From: Longimicrobiaceae bacterium
Lineage (GTDB): Bacteria; Gemmatimonadota; Gemmatimonadetes; Longimicrobiales; Longimicrobiaceae
Assembly: GCA_030447645.1 (NCBI GenBank)
Contig: JAUJOM010000013.1
Span: forward strand, 20,650 to 84,649
Reading direction: 5' to 3'
Length of the DNA: 64,000 bases
Positions 35,152 to 43,028 of this stretch are shown one piece after another. The position numbers and the translations under genes were made by a program. Positions within the stretch are counted from its first letter, which is position 1. Each line of letters begins with the position of its first letter. Below the pieces are notes generated by a model that searched no databases, was not told where the DNA came from, and saw nothing but the letters and a program-made list of their open reading frames with translations.

Positions 35152-36507
35152 CGATTCTCGCTGCGTAGCCCCCCAGAGGCGGGTGATCGTACGCCCCTCG
35201 ATCCGGACCCCGGTCACTGCGGGCTTTCCAGTGATGGTGCGCACAACGCCCAGGGTCACCTCCAGGGGAAGCAGCCCGCCCCGCGGGAGGAGGGGCAACG
35301 TGGAGAAGCCGATCCCGCCGCCGAGGGCGTGCGCAACCCGGGCCGTCGCGACGCCGGTTGCATACCGGTCCTCGCCACGCGCGGCAAACGCGTAGTGTCC
35401 CGCCAGCGTCAGGAAGGGGTGAGCCGGTAGCGTGGCGACGACTTCCAGCGCCACTCTGCCGCCAGGTTCCCAGCGCTCGATCCGCTCGGTGTGGATGCCC
35501 GAAAGCGGCTCGCCGGTCACCACCCCGCGCCGTACCTCCCGTGGCGTGCCCAGGCCACCGCGCACATTGAAACTGCTCCAGAAGCGAGGGGAAAGAAAAA
35601 AGTCGTTCCACAGCTGGGCTTCCAGTGTGGTGCCGCCGACTTCCCAGGGGGCACCGAGCAGCTCGACCGGTGGCGGGCGACCGGTCGGCAAGCGCGCGGT
35701 CACGCCGAGCGCTCCCCGGTACCCGCGTAAGGCCGCCGTGTCCGGAAAGGAAAAGCCCGCGGCGGTGTTGGCGAACTGAAAGCGCGCTCCGAGCTCCACG
35801 TCGCCGAGGGCCAGGTTTTCGGCCGGCAGCGGCGCGGTGGTCGGGAAGCCAGCTCCTGCACGCAACGTGTCGGCGAGGGTTTGTCGAACTGCATTCTGGG
35901 GCAAGTTCAGGTCACGCTGAGTGCGGGCCCGCACCCGACGCCGCAGCTCCGCACCAACCACGGACCCGGCCGTAGGCAGGACTGGGGATGCTCCCAGCTG
36001 CGCGAACTCGGGTCCGAGCACGGCGAGCAGGGCGCGATTGGCTGCCGTGTCAGGATTCAAGCCCAGTGAAGGGGAAGGGAAGACGCCACCACCCACGCCC
36101 CCGCGGACATCGTAGGCCACAGCCGCATGCAACGTCAAGCGGGATGTCAGGCCCAGTCCGATCCGGATGGGCAGGACCCCCCGATCCGCCGTGTAGCCGC
36201 TTTGTACCACCGCGAGGGTGAGGTCTTCCGGGGTGGCACGGAACGCGGCGCCAGCCTCCGCGTCGGTCAGCGCGAACAGATTGTTCAAGCGCGCCTCCAG
36301 TCCGGCCAGCGCCGGCACGTTCGCCGGTCCGAGCACCCCCCGAAACTGTTTGCCTGAGTCCCCGGTCAGGTGCGTCGATGTTCCGCCGACCGAGATGGAG
36401 ATGCGGCCCCGCGGCAGCACCAGAGCATCCGAGCCCTGTGCCGCCAGCCGTCCGGCGACAAGGCACGCCAGAAGCCAAACCCATCGCGCAGCCGTCGTCC
36501 GGCGCAT
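35131..36507 (-). CDS. Putative outer-membrane beta-barrel protein
   Basis: 458 aa. Signal peptide MRRTTAARWVWLLACLVAGRL with a likely cut after LAAQG. The mature part alternates short amphipathic strands with Gly/Pro turns (for example ISISVGGTSTHL, LTLHAAVAYDVRGG, DVELGARFQFANT, PFLTLAGHYAFAARG, LEVTLGVVRTITG), which is how a barrel of the OmpA/porin type looks. I recognise no named family. It is monocistronic, ends inside recN on the other strand, and lies upstream of the tRNA cluster. Confidence 0.55.
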   Translation of the reverse strand: MRRTTAARWVWLLACLVAGRLAAQGSDALVLPRGRISISVGGTSTHLTGDSGKQFRGVLGPANVPALAGLEARLNNLFALTDAEAGAAFRATPEDLTLAVVQSGYTADRGVLPIRIGLGLTSRLTLHAAVAYDVRGGVGGGVFPSPSLGLNPDTAANRALLAVLGPEFAQLGASPVLPTAGSVVGAELRRRVRARTQRDLNLPQNAVRQTLADTLRAGAGFPTTAPLPAENLALGDVELGARFQFANTAAGFSFPDTAALRGYRGALGVTARLPTGRPPPVELLGAPWEVGGTTLEAQLWNDFFLSPRFWSSFNVRGGLGTPREVRRGVVTGEPLSGIHTERIERWEPGGRVALEVVATLPAHPFLTLAGHYAFAARGEDRYATGVATARVAHALGGGIGFSTLPLLPRGGLLPLEVTLGVVRTITGKPAVTGVRIEGRTITRLWGATQRESSAAAPR

Positions 36508-36594
36508 ACCGATCCGTTGGAACCAGGGAGAAAAAGACAGGGCGGGAGCACGGTAACAGGGGTCCGGTGACGTGTCAACCGCACCGGTTGAGGG

Positions 36595-36623
36595 TTGACG
36601 CTACCCCGGGGGTCCGGTAAATT
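36595..36623 (+). promoter_or_regulatory. Promoter of the tRNA cluster
   Basis: -35 TTGACG (36595-36600), 17-nt spacer, -10 TAAATT (36618-36623). The expected transcription start is near 36630, a few bases before tRNA-Gly at 36636. The remainder of the 128-bp gap behind it (36508-36594) shows nothing else recognisable. Confidence 0.75.
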
Positions 36624-36635
36624 CGTGCGCGGATT

Positions 36636-36708
36636 GCGGGCATAGCTCAGTTGGTAGAGCGCAACCTTGCCAAGGTTGAGGTCGCCGGTTCGAGCCCGGT
36701 TGCCCGCT
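36636..36708 (+). tRNA. tRNA-Gly (anticodon GCC)
   Basis: 73 nt cloverleaf. Acceptor stem GCGGGCA pairs with TGCCCGC; the D-arm has AGCTCAGTTGGTAGAGC; the anticodon stem-loop is CAACC-TTGCCAA-GGTTG with GCC; the T-arm has GGTTCGAGCCC. Discriminator base U, as usual for glycine. CCA is not encoded. Confidence 0.97.
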
Positions 36709-36713
36709 TGTGC

Positions 36714-36784
36714 GGTGCCGTAGCCAAGCGGTAAGGCAGAGGTCTGCAAAACCTCCATCCCCGGTTCGATTCCGGGCGGCACCT
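36714..36784 (+). tRNA. tRNA-Cys (anticodon GCA)
   Basis: 71 nt. Acceptor GGTGCCG pairs with CGGCACC; the anticodon stem-loop is GAGGT-CTGCAAA-ACCTC with GCA; the T-arm has GGTTCGATTCC. Discriminator U, typical of cysteine. Only 5 nt after tRNA-Gly. CCA not encoded. Confidence 0.97.
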
Positions 36785-36797
36785 CTGGAGCCCCGGG

Positions 36798-36826
36798 TTG
36801 ACTGCACGGCGCCGGGATGATAAATT
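36798..36826 (+). promoter_or_regulatory. Second promoter inside the tRNA cluster
   Basis: -35 TTGACT (36798-36803), 17-nt spacer, -10 TAAATT (36821-36826), followed by a T-run. The predicted start is 2-3 nt before tRNA-Glu at 36836. Same -10 and same spacing as the promoter of tRNA-Gly. Confidence 0.65.
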
Positions 36827-36835
36827 TTTTGCTCC

Positions 36836-36908
36836 GCCCCGTTCGTCTAGTGGCCTAGGACAACGCCCTCTCACGGCGTAAACAGGGGTTCGATTCCCCT
36901 ACGGGGTA
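36836..36908 (+). tRNA. tRNA-Glu (anticodon CTC)
   Basis: 73 nt. Acceptor GCCCCGT pairs with ACGGGGT (first pair G-U); the anticodon stem-loop is ACGCC-CTCTCAC-GGCGT with CUC; the T-arm has GGGTTCGATTCCC. Reads GAG. CCA not encoded. Confidence 0.96.
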
Positions 36909-36911
36909 TGG

Positions 36912-36992
36912 CGGAACATCGTCGCGATCTGGAGGATAATGGGTCAGGGCCCCGCAGGCAGCAGCCCACCTTCCGGCGCGGGAGCGGACACA
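36912..36992 (+). ncRNA. ffs: Signal recognition particle RNA (4.5S-like, small bacterial type)
   Basis: The 100-nt space between tRNA-Glu and tRNA-Val holds the near-invariant SRP domain IV signature: GGGTCAGG (36941-36948) opposite AGCAGCCC (36960-36967), which forms the Ffh-binding internal loops. The hairpin extends outward as CTGGAGG (36929-36935) with CCTTCCGG (36969-36976) and CGCG (36923-36926) with CGCG (36977-36980). The apical part is GCC-CCGCA-GGC, a five-base loop instead of the common four-base GGAA, which is either a real variant or one extra C. The exact ends are estimates. Confidence 0.75.
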
Positions 36993-37008
36993 ATCCGGCC
37001 CGCGATAT

Positions 37009-37082
<74 letters not shown>

Positions 37083-37088
37083 CCTAGC

Positions 37089-37120
37089 AGCGCCCCTGGG
37101 CACTCCGCCAACGGGGCGCT
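37089..37120 (+). terminator. Hairpin after the tRNA cluster (possible terminator)
   Basis: Perfect 8-bp inverted repeat AGCGCCCC (37089-37096) and GGGGCGCT (37113-37120) with a 16-nt loop, starting 7 nt after tRNA-Val. There is no T-run behind it, so it may serve as a 3'-end or processing hairpin and not as a classical intrinsic terminator. Confidence 0.45.
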
Positions 37121-37168
37121 CGCCATCTCGAATCATCACTGCACCTTTCTCCTTCCCACAGCACCAGT

Positions 37169-37978
37169 ATGAGAACAGCACTTCGGCTCGGCGCGGCAGT
37201 CACAGCGCTCTGCTTGTCGGCGACGGCCACGGCGCCGCTCGCATCCCAGGAGCCCGCTCCGCTGCGCCTGGATCTCAACATCCCGACGCTGCGCCTCACC
37301 GTATACGAAGGGGACCGTGTGCTGCGCACTTACGGTGTGGCGGTGGGTGAAAGCAAGTTCCCCACGCCTACGGGTGAGTTCGAGGTGCAGAGCGCCGAGT
37401 GGAACCCCTGGTGGCGGCCGCCGGCGCGTGAATGGGCCGCCAAGGACAAGATCACGCCCCCCGGGCCAACCAACCCGATGGGGCGTGTCAAGCTATTCTT
37501 CACCAATCTGTACTACATCCACGGCACGCCGGATGAAAAAAGCATCGGGTCCGCGGCGTCGCACGGCTGCGTTCGGATGCGCAATGCGGACGTGATCGCG
37601 CTCGCGCGCCTGCTGCACGAGCGAGGAGCCGCCGCACCCAATCTCAACATCGACAAGGTCCTCAAGGGACGGAACACCTCTACCGCGCGCCTGCGGCAGG
37701 CCATTCCGCTGGTGATTCGGTACGACCCGGTCGTGGTGGACGCTGGGGAGATCCGCATTTACCCTGACGTGTATGGCCGACGCGCGGTTCACGCCGAGGG
37801 GGTGTACCAGGCGCTGATCTCGGCGGGATACGACACCGGCGGAATCAACCGGGCTGACGTGGGTGCGCTGCTGAAGCGGGCCGAAAGCAGAAAAGGCGTC
37901 TTCAAAGTGGCGGTTGCAGACGCATTCAGCGCGGCTGCACTTGCGAGTTCGGTCTCGAGCGACGCTTCGCAACGCTAG
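37169..37978 (+). CDS. L,D-transpeptidase (YkuD domain), exported
   Basis: 269 aa. Signal peptide at residues 1 to about 26 (AAVTALCLSATATAPLASQ). The YkuD domain follows: LDLNIPTLRLTVYEGDRVLRTY, SKFPTPTGEFEV, and the catalytic block YYIHGTPDEKSIGSAASHGCVRM with its active-site Cys in SHGCVRM. Such enzymes form 3-3 peptidoglycan cross-links or attach proteins to the wall in the periplasm. The 100 residues after the domain show no known repeat. No clear ribosome binding site before ATG 37169. Confidence 0.9.
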   Translation: MRTALRLGAAVTALCLSATATAPLASQEPAPLRLDLNIPTLRLTVYEGDRVLRTYGVAVGESKFPTPTGEFEVQSAEWNPWWRPPAREWAAKDKITPPGPTNPMGRVKLFFTNLYYIHGTPDEKSIGSAASHGCVRMRNADVIALARLLHERGAAAPNLNIDKVLKGRNTSTARLRQAIPLVIRYDPVVVDAGEIRIYPDVYGRRAVHAEGVYQALISAGYDTGGINRADVGALLKRAESRKGVFKVAVADAFSAAALASSVSSDASQR

Positions 37979-37994
37979 TTCGTCAGCGGGCGGA

Positions 37995-38780
37995 GTGAAC
38001 AATCGGCGCGGCGCGCTTGCGGGACTCACCCCCGGCAAGCGCGCCGTCGCGTTGGAGCTGGTCTATCAGGTCCTGAGCCACGTCCCAGCGCGCCTGCAGC
38101 ACGCGGCGGTGTTCGGCTCGACCGCCCGCGGTGAGGCAGGTACTTCATCCGATGTGGACGTGCTGCTCATCTTCCGACGCCTCGCGCGGGATCGTGAGCC
38201 CCATGCCACCCAGGCGGAGGAAATCGCCGCCCGGCTCTCGGCGCAACGCGGTGTGGTGGTAGAGCCCTGGTCGGTGTCGCTGCCGGACCTCCGCCGGGGA
38301 CGGCGCACGCCCATGCTCGTCGACGCGCTGGCTGACGCGCTCCCGCTCTGGCCTATCGGCACGCCCATCCCGCGACCGCCATTTACCACCGACGACGCCC
38401 ATTTCTGTGTGCATATGCTGCTCGCGCGCGTGAGGGAAGGCGGGCGGGAAGTGGCCTGGCTCGCGCGAACCGGTCGCCACCACGCGGCTGCGCGGCGGCT
38501 TCGCGATGATCTGGTGCGCATGTGCGTCGCCGGACTGCTGCTGCGCCGCGACACCCGGCCGCGCCGGGCGGAGGCGGTGCGCTCTTTCGCGGCCAGCTTC
38601 CCGGTTCCCATCGATTGGCAGTCGGCGCTCGCCTGGGCCGCGGCTTCGTTCGGCCCGGACGGCACCGACGAGCAGCGCCGGGTCAGCATTCCCCCGGGTG
38701 GGCTGGCGGGTGGTGCCCGGGCGGTCGGCGCGCTCACCCGCCGGCTCGCTCGCGAAACCCTATCACGGCACGCGGTGTAG
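37995..38780 (+). CDS. Nucleotidyltransferase-domain protein (MNT type)
   Basis: 261 aa with GTG at 37995 (ribosome-binding-like GGGCGGA just before). The N-terminal 100 residues have the polymerase-beta/minimal nucleotidyltransferase motif FGSTARGEAGTSSDVDVLLIF: the GS pair and the DxD catalytic acids are intact. The C-terminal 130 residues are helical and rich in Arg/Ala (HHAAARRLRDDLVRMCVAGL), reminiscent of a HEPN-like or kanamycin-nucleotidyltransferase-like helical domain. No partner toxin or antitoxin gene adjoins it. Substrate unknown. Confidence 0.7.
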   Translation: MNNRRGALAGLTPGKRAVALELVYQVLSHVPARLQHAAVFGSTARGEAGTSSDVDVLLIFRRLARDREPHATQAEEIAARLSAQRGVVVEPWSVSLPDLRRGRRTPMLVDALADALPLWPIGTPIPRPPFTTDDAHFCVHMLLARVREGGREVAWLARTGRHHAAARRLRDDLVRMCVAGLLLRRDTRPRRAEAVRSFAASFPVPIDWQSALAWAAASFGPDGTDEQRRVSIPPGGLAGGARAVGALTRRLARETLSRHAV

Positions 38781-38837
38781 CATGTTCCGGGCACCGGAAT
38801 TGCGGGTGCGGCGCGTGGCACTCCGACACAAAATTCC

Positions 38838-40817
38838 ATGAAGCTATTCCAGCCGGATACCCGCAAGCGTCGCACCCTGGGTGCGGTGTTCGCGATCACA
38901 CTTTCCGTGACCACTCTGCTGACCGCGTTCTTCCAGACGCAGGTGCTCAGTGGAGCGGCGTACAGGACCCGCGCCGAAGAAAACCGACTGCGGCCGATCA
39001 CCATTCCCGCCCCTCGTGGGACGATCATCGATCGTAATGGCGAGATCGTGGCCACGAGTGTGGCGAGCTATTCGGTGAACCTGCTACCCGGCGCCCCGAA
39101 GGTGATGCGGCAGACGATCACCGACCTCGCGCCCTTTCTCGGACTTTCCCCGGAGCAGGTGGAGCAGCTGATCAAGCGCCAGGCGGCCAAGCGCAACGAT
39201 CTGCTCACCATCACCGAGGACGCTACCTACGCGCAGATCGCCGCCATCGAGGAGCGGCGAGCCGCGTTCCCGAACATCATGACGGTGGAACGGCCGAAGC
39301 GCTATTATCCCGCTGGCGACGCGATCGGTCACATCATCGGCTATGTGGCCGAAGTTGACTCCACGGAGCTGGAAACCGAGCGCTACCGCAAGGCCGGCTA
39401 CAAGCAGGGTCGCTGGGTGGGCAAGACGGGCATCGAAAAGGAGTACGAGATCGAGCTTGGGGGCGAAGAGGGCGCCTATTACGTGGAGGTGGACGCCATG
39501 GGGCGCATCATCGATCCCCGGCGCAGCGCCGGCGTGATGCAGCCAATCTCGGGGGATACGCTCAAGCTCACGCTGGACATCGAGCTGCAGCAGTACGCGG
39601 CGCAGATCTTCCCCGACACCATGAAGGGAGCCCTGGTGGCGATGATCCCCTCCACTGGGGAGGTGCTCGCCATGTACAGCAATCCCAGCTACGACGCCAA
39701 TGATTTCGTGGGTGGACCGAAGTGGTCTCTGTACCAGGCGCTGATAAACGATCCTGACAAGCCGCTTCTGGACCGGATGGCGAGCTCCACCTACCCCCCG
39801 GCATCGACCTGGAAGCTCGCTACGGCGGCAGCGGGGATGGAGGCAGGTCTGGTAAAGGCAAACACCCGCATGCCCATATCCTGTACGGGTGGCATGTTTT
39901 ACGCCGGGCGCTACGCGCGCTGCTGGTGGGCGGCAGGGCACGGCCCTCTGGACCTGATCGGCGCGATCGAGAAATCATGCAACGTGTACTTTTACCAGCT
40001 GGGCATTCGGCTTGGCTTGCAGAAGCTGATTGCGGCGGGAACGCGGTTCGGCTTCAACAGCCGCACTGGCATCGATCTCCCATCCGAACGACGGGGTGAG
40101 TTCCCAACCGGCATCGACTGGTACACCAAGCGTTTTGGCCACAAGCCGTATCCCTCGGAGGTGATGAGCTTGTCCATCGGTCAGGGTCCGAACGCGCAGA
40201 CGGTGCTGCGGATGGCGCACTTTTACTCCGCCATCGCGGGGAACGGCAGCGCGCCGGAGCCGCACCTGGTGGCGTTACCGGGCGCGGGCCAGGGCCCCGG
40301 TGCGATCAAGATGGGAGTCGACGCGGAAGGCCTGCAGGCAATGTGGACCGGGCTGGGTCGGGTGACGGATTACTTCGGACCGAACAACTTCGGTACGGCG
40401 GTCCAGTCGGGATTGGAGCGGTGGAAGCTGTATGGAAAGACCGGAACCGCGCAGAACCCGCAGGGCGGTGACCACGGCTGGTTCGCCGGCTTTGCGGGAC
40501 CTCCGGGCGCGCGGCCCCAAATCGCGGTTGCGATGATCGTCGAGCACGGGCTCCACGGTTCGGACGTGGCGCCGGTCGCCGCGAAGGTGGCGAACTTCTA
40601 TCTGAGCCGCAAATACGGGCTTCCGGTCGATCCCAAGCCGCTGTTGATCAACCGGTGGCAGGACGGGCGGTGCCTGTGGAACACGTCCTGCATCGTTTCG
40701 GACTCGGCATCCGCTGTTTCACCCATCAAACCGCTCTTCGGACCGGGTGGACGGCACATGAACCCGGTCGGGGGAGGACGAGCGGCAGTTGCCGCCGCGC
40801 CCGCAGCCGGGCGGTAG
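38838..40817 (+). CDS. mrdA: Penicillin-binding protein 2 (peptidoglycan D,D-transpeptidase)
   Basis: 659 aa. One N-terminal transmembrane anchor (LGAVFAITLSVTTLLTAFF), then the PBP dimerisation domain (ITIPAPRGTIIDRNGEIVATS), then the transpeptidase. Active-site motifs: Ser in PPASTWKLATAAAG (SxxK), SCN in IEKSCNVYFYQLG, and KTGTAQNPQ. The SxxK reads STWK where most have STFK. It cross-links side-wall peptidoglycan with RodA in the elongasome, though rodA and mre genes are not here. The C-terminal 60 residues are an extra tail. Confidence 0.93.
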   Translation: MKLFQPDTRKRRTLGAVFAITLSVTTLLTAFFQTQVLSGAAYRTRAEENRLRPITIPAPRGTIIDRNGEIVATSVASYSVNLLPGAPKVMRQTITDLAPFLGLSPEQVEQLIKRQAAKRNDLLTITEDATYAQIAAIEERRAAFPNIMTVERPKRYYPAGDAIGHIIGYVAEVDSTELETERYRKAGYKQGRWVGKTGIEKEYEIELGGEEGAYYVEVDAMGRIIDPRRSAGVMQPISGDTLKLTLDIELQQYAAQIFPDTMKGALVAMIPSTGEVLAMYSNPSYDANDFVGGPKWSLYQALINDPDKPLLDRMASSTYPPASTWKLATAAAGMEAGLVKANTRMPISCTGGMFYAGRYARCWWAAGHGPLDLIGAIEKSCNVYFYQLGIRLGLQKLIAAGTRFGFNSRTGIDLPSERRGEFPTGIDWYTKRFGHKPYPSEVMSLSIGQGPNAQTVLRMAHFYSAIAGNGSAPEPHLVALPGAGQGPGAIKMGVDAEGLQAMWTGLGRVTDYFGPNNFGTAVQSGLERWKLYGKTGTAQNPQGGDHGWFAGFAGPPGARPQIAVAMIVEHGLHGSDVAPVAAKVANFYLSRKYGLPVDPKPLLINRWQDGRCLWNTSCIVSDSASAVSPIKPLFGPGGRHMNPVGGGRAAVAAAPAAGR

Positions 40818-40844
40818 GGTTCGTCTTCCCCCGGGTTGACGCGC

Positions 40845-40886
40845 AAGTTCGCGGACTGCAAGTTGACGCGGTCCGCGAACTTTTTT
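40845..40886 (+). terminator. Perfect 12-bp hairpin with T-run, ending at the pdhA start codon
   Basis: AAGTTCGCGGAC (40845-40856) and GTCCGCGAACTT (40871-40882) are exact inverted repeats with a 14-nt loop, followed by T residues to 40886. This has all features of an intrinsic terminator for mrdA. The next three bases are the ATG taken as the pdhA start. A 9-base direct repeat, GTTGACGCG, occurs at 40835-40843 and in the loop/stem at 40862-40870. Confidence 0.75.
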
Positions 40887-41960
40887 ATGCCAAATCAGAC
40901 TGAAGCCCCACCGGTTGAGATTCCGCACGCGCTCGTGCGAGGAGATCTGCTGGCACTTTACCGGTACATCCGCCTCACCCGGACGCTCGAGGAGCGGCTG
41001 GTCAACCTGCATCGGCAGAACAAGGTGGTGGGTGGGCTCTTCCGTTCGCTCGGGCAGGAGGGCGAGTCGGTGGCCAGCGCCTTCGCGCTGCGACGCCGCA
41101 CCGACGGTACCGGCGACATGCTCAGCCCGTTGATCCGCAATCTCGGCTCCATGCTGGTCATGGGGGCGGAGCCCGTCGAGGTGCTGCGCCAGTACATGGC
41201 CAAGGGTGACTCCCCCGCGCGGGGCAAGGAATTGAACATTCACTTCACCGACTACCAGCGCGGCTTCGTCGGGCAGATCTCCCCGCTCGGAGACATGGTT
41301 CCCGTGATGACCGGCGTCACCCTCACCTTTCGGCAGCGCGGCGAGGAGCGGGTGGGCATGGTCTACCTCGGTGAGGGGGCGACCTCCACAGGCGCATTCC
41401 ACGAGGGGATCAACTTCGCGGCCGTGCAGCGCTGCCCGCTGGTGGTGATCGTGGAAAGCAATGGCTACGCGTATTCGACACCGACCGCCAAGCAGTCTGC
41501 GGTCAAGGCCTTTGTGGACAAGGCCCCCGGGTATGGAGTCGCGGGGGAGCAGGTCGATGGCAACGACGTGCTGGCGGTGTACGGCGCGGCACGGCGAGCG
41601 GTGGATCGCGCCCGGGAAGGAGGTGGCGTCACCTTGATCGAGGTGATCACCTTCCGCCGGCTGGGCCATGCGCAGCACGACAACCAGTCGTACCAGTCGG
41701 TGGAGGAGATCGAGCGCTGGGCGTCCACCAATGATCCGCTGGACCGGTACGTGGCCACGCTGCTCGGCAACGGCTGGGCCTCGGAGGCGGATCTCGCCGG
41801 GCTCGACACCCAGGTGGAGCGTGAGCTCGACGACGCGATTGCTGTCGCCGACGCGAGCCCGCTTCCGCAAGATGAAGACACGCTGCTCGACGTATACGCT
41901 GACGGTCCAGTCCCCCTTCCGTGGACCCGTCACACTCTGCCTGATCCAGCCCGAGCCTGA
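40887..41960 (+). CDS. pdhA: Pyruvate/2-oxoacid dehydrogenase E1 component, alpha subunit
   Basis: 357 aa from ATG 40887. Thiamine-diphosphate enzyme; the TPP/Mg motif is YLGEGATSTGAFHEGINFAA near residue 165, with ESNGYAYSTP after it. Other blocks: LYRYIRLTRTLEERL at the N-terminus, FRSLGQEGE, RNLGSMLVMG, GHAQHDNQSYQ. The ATG touches the T-run of the upstream terminator and has no ribosome binding site; a GTG at 40935 (just before the conserved N-terminal helix) is an alternative start. pdhB, E2 and lipB follow. Pyruvate versus branched-chain substrate is not certain. Confidence 0.9.
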   Translation: MPNQTEAPPVEIPHALVRGDLLALYRYIRLTRTLEERLVNLHRQNKVVGGLFRSLGQEGESVASAFALRRRTDGTGDMLSPLIRNLGSMLVMGAEPVEVLRQYMAKGDSPARGKELNIHFTDYQRGFVGQISPLGDMVPVMTGVTLTFRQRGEERVGMVYLGEGATSTGAFHEGINFAAVQRCPLVVIVESNGYAYSTPTAKQSAVKAFVDKAPGYGVAGEQVDGNDVLAVYGAARRAVDRAREGGGVTLIEVITFRRLGHAQHDNQSYQSVEEIERWASTNDPLDRYVATLLGNGWASEADLAGLDTQVERELDDAIAVADASPLPQDEDTLLDVYADGPVPLPWTRHTLPDPARA

Positions 41961-41965
41961 TCCCC

Positions 41966-43000
41966 ATGGCTACACTGATACACGACAGGCCGGAGCACGT
42001 CCGCCTTTCGGCGGAGGGCAAGCCGGTCACCCTGCTCGAAGCGATCCGTGAGGGCATCTGGGAAGAGATGGAGCGCGACGAGCGGGTTTTCCTGCTCGGT
42101 GAAGATATCGGCGCGTACGGCGGTGCGTTCAAGGTCACCGAGGGGATGCAGGAGCGGTTCGGCGCCCTCAGGGTGATCGACACCCCCATCTCCGAGATCG
42201 GGTTCACCGGCGCAGCCGCGGGAGCCGCGCACATGGGAATGCGGCCGGTAGTGGAGATGCAGTTCATCGACTTCATCTCCTGCGCCTATGACATGATCAC
42301 CAACTACATCGCCACCAGCCGCTACCGTGGCTCGGGTGGAGTGCCGATGGTGATCCGGGGACCGTCGGGCGGCGGCGTGCGTGGGGGACCCTTTCATTCG
42401 CAGAACCCGGAGATGGCGTTCTTCCACACGCCGGGCCTCAAGATCGTGTACCCCTCCACTGCGTACGACGCCAAAGGGTTGATCAAGGCTGCGATTCGCG
42501 ACCCCGACCCGGTTTTGTTTTTTGAGCACAAGTGGCTTTACCGTCGCCCGCAACTGCGGGAGGTACTCCCGGCCGAGGATTACACCGTGCCACTGGGCGA
42601 GGCGCGCACCCACCGGGAGGGCACGGACGTCAGCATCGTCACCTATGCCGCCATGGTTCACAAGAGCCAGGAGGCCGCCGAGCAGCTCCAACGTGAAGAC
42701 GGGCTTTCGGTGGAGATCATCGACCTGCGCACCCTGCTCCCCCTGGACGAAGAGGCGATTCTGGCGAGCGTCCGCAAGACCAATCGGCTGCTCGTGGTGC
42801 ACGAAGACACCCGCACCGGTGGGATAGCCGGCGAGATCGCCATGCGCGTGAATGAAAAGGCCTTTGAATGGCTGGACGCGCCCATCCTGCGCGTAGCCGC
42901 GCTGGACGCGCCCATCCCGTACTCGCCTCCGCTGGAGGATTTCTTCCTGCCCGGCGTGGAGGACATCGTCAAGGCCGTTCGTCATCTGGCGGCGTACTGA
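41966..43000 (+). CDS. pdhB: Pyruvate/2-oxoacid dehydrogenase E1 component, beta subunit
   Basis: 344 aa. Pairs with the alpha subunit to decarboxylate the 2-oxoacid. Motifs: LLGEDIGAYGGAFKVTEG, DTPISEIGFTGAAAGAA, VEMQFIDFISCAYDMI, GPSGGGVRGGPFHSQ, and C-terminal LLVVHEDTRTGGIAGEIA. The N-terminal 20 residues (IHDRPEHVRLSAEGKP) are a short extension. Follows pdhA by 5 bp. Confidence 0.94.
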   Translation: MATLIHDRPEHVRLSAEGKPVTLLEAIREGIWEEMERDERVFLLGEDIGAYGGAFKVTEGMQERFGALRVIDTPISEIGFTGAAAGAAHMGMRPVVEMQFIDFISCAYDMITNYIATSRYRGSGGVPMVIRGPSGGGVRGGPFHSQNPEMAFFHTPGLKIVYPSTAYDAKGLIKAAIRDPDPVLFFEHKWLYRRPQLREVLPAEDYTVPLGEARTHREGTDVSIVTYAAMVHKSQEAAEQLQREDGLSVEIIDLRTLLPLDEEAILASVRKTNRLLVVHEDTRTGGIAGEIAMRVNEKAFEWLDAPILRVAALDAPIPYSPPLEDFFLPGVEDIVKAVRHLAAY

Positions 43001-43028
43001 TCCCCAAATTCCTGGACTGCTGACTTTC

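Noticed and set aside
37914..37994. N-terminal extension of the nucleotidyltransferase starting at ATG 37914
   Set aside because: It would overlap the transpeptidase gene by 65 bp and adds Arg/Ser-rich residues without domain content.
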